From contig NZ_ATWV01000004.1 in assembly GCF_000421345.1 (NCBI RefSeq), positions 1 through 64,000 on the forward strand: DNA of 64,000 nt. Direction: 5' to 3'. Below, in pieces: positions 63,290 through 64,000 of the stretch (positions are counted from its first letter, which is position 1; every line of letters begins with the position of its first letter). Made by a program: the position numbers and the translations under genes. The notes below the pieces were generated by a model. It worked only from the letters and a program-made list of their open reading frames with translations. It did not search any database and had not been told where the DNA came from. The stretch is from Treponema bryantii NK4A124. Lineage in GTDB: Bacteria; Spirochaetota; Spirochaetia; Treponematales; Treponemataceae.

Positions 63290-63319
63290 AGTATATCAGA
63301 AAAAAGACTTTTTTTACAA
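63290..63319 (-). promoter_or_regulatory. Promoter of the HAD-IIB gene, leaderless
   Basis: Minus strand TTGTAA (63314-63319), 18 bp, TATACT (63290-63295), then 7 bases to the ATG. Confidence 0.5.
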
Positions 63320-63347
63320 TATTTTTCTTTTTTTATACTATATAGCG

Positions 63348-63356
63348 TGGTATAAT
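63348..63356 (+). promoter_or_regulatory. Extended -10 promoter of hydrogenase-like gene
   Basis: TGG followed by TATAAT (63351-63356), i.e. a TGn extended -10. Start near 63363; leader of about 70 bases with AAGGAGAG before the ATG. Confidence 0.5.
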
Positions 63357-63434
63357 ATTTTTCTATCACCTTTTATAAAATTTAAAAAATTGTTTATCAA
63401 AAATTAAGTGCAAATAAGGAGAGATTTTGCAAGT

Positions 63435-64000
63435 ATGGAAAACAGAATACCTGATGAACTACATTTATCACCTGTTATCAACGTAGATAAGGATAAATGC
63501 TGTAACTGCCACCAATGTATTGATATCTGCCCGGTAAAACTTTGTAATGATGGCTCTGGAGACTACGTTACCCTGAATCATGATTTATGCATTGGCTGTG
63601 GTGCCTGTATTGAAGCTTGCACACATGGAGCGAGAAGCGGAATTGATGATTCTCAGCAATTCTTTGATGAACTCAGCAAGGGAACTCCGATAGTTGCAAT
63701 TGTTGCTCCTGCAGTTGCCGTAAACTTTAAAGGACAGGATCTTGAATTAAACGGCTGGCTTAAATCAATTGGTGTAAAAGCAGTATTTGATGTATCTTTT
63801 GGTGCCGAACTGACTACTAAATCTTATGTAGAACAGCTTTCTAACGAGAAACCTCTTTTAATGATAGCCCAGCCTTGCCCTGCTCTTGTTACTTTCATTG
63901 AAACCTATAGACCAAATCTTATTCAGTATCTTGCAAAGGGCGACAGTCCTATGGCTCACACTGTAGAATATATCCGTCACTTCCATCCGGAATATGCAAG
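63435..64000 (+). CDS. Ferredoxin plus iron-hydrogenase-like protein (partial)
   Basis: Runs off the right edge; 188 codons are visible without a stop. Two 4Fe-4S clusters: C22-x2-C25-x2-C28-x3-C32-P and a CIGCGACIEAC set. After about 80 the sequence matches the iron-only hydrogenase large-subunit domain, but the H-cluster segment TSCxPxW is replaced by AQPCPALV, and the following IETYRPNLIQYL and GDSP are kept. Likely a hydrogenase-like sensor or electron carrier, not a catalytic HydA. AAGGAGAG at 63416-63423. Confidence 0.82.
   Translation, partial: MENRIPDELHLSPVINVDKDKCCNCHQCIDICPVKLCNDGSGDYVTLNHDLCIGCGACIEACTHGARSGIDDSQQFFDELSKGTPIVAIVAPAVAVNFKGQDLELNGWLKSIGVKAVFDVSFGAELTTKSYVEQLSNEKPLLMIAQPCPALVTFIETYRPNLIQYLAKGDSPMAHTVEYIRHFHPEYA

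Overview
The window looks like chromosomal DNA of a Treponema-like spirochaete. The 5' end of a 16S rRNA gene runs off the left edge on the minus strand and has the treponemal form of the first 57 bases. The proteins fit: many lipoproteins, MoxR/VWA clusters, a long PRPP synthetase, and few orthodox operons. I see no prophage, plasmid, CRISPR array or intact insertion sequence.

Layout. 1-400: rRNA promoters back to back with metH. 0.4-5.6 kb: methionine synthase, a binding lipoprotein and an aminotransferase. 5.7-13 kb: a Bat/MoxR operon whose central gene fuses BatA, BatB and BatC parts, then an Smr protein. 13-22 kb: a nuclease-like lipoprotein, an adenine methylase overlapping aroA, a divergent PurH-like protein, mraY, an M20 peptidase and galE. 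22-32 kb: small lipoproteins, a VWA protein, an XRE-cupin regulator, citrate synthase, a pseudouridine synthase, formate-THF ligase and a HATPase/cNMP protein joined to tRNA-Arg. 32-41 kb: MBL hydrolase, HAD, FGGY kinase, prs, glycosyltransferase, lipoprotein, and a tRNA-Cys / glycine riboswitch / alsT transcription unit. 41-49 kb: TetR-controlled RND efflux operon. 49-54.5 kb: an envelope operon with a three-domain ECF transporter fusion (two ATPases plus the T component). 54.5-64 kb: LacI regulator, M18 aminopeptidase, methyltransferase, ParAB, GIY-YIG protein, lipoprotein, HAD phosphatase and the start of an iron-hydrogenase-like ferredoxin protein.

The most unusual feature is a dispersed palindromic repeat (here called family A, 36-42 bp, about 26 copies in 64 kb). 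Its core is GGTGGTTTCGATAC ... ACTCAACCACC around a variable but self-complementary centre. Copies fall into two subtypes and usually sit as inverted pairs holding one of each, like the BIMEs built from enterobacterial REP sequences. Several copies are translated in frame inside metH, the ECF fusion and a methyltransferase; one supplies the stop codon of mraY. Two smaller families are also present: B, GC-rich, two copies; and C, a short hairpin, three copies.

A second theme is RNA-level organisation. A glycine riboswitch starts one base after tRNA-Cys and has no promoter of its own, and about nine genes have promoters placing the transcription start at or within a few bases of the start codon, suggesting leaderless mRNAs. 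All functions are inferred by eye from motifs; nothing was searched.
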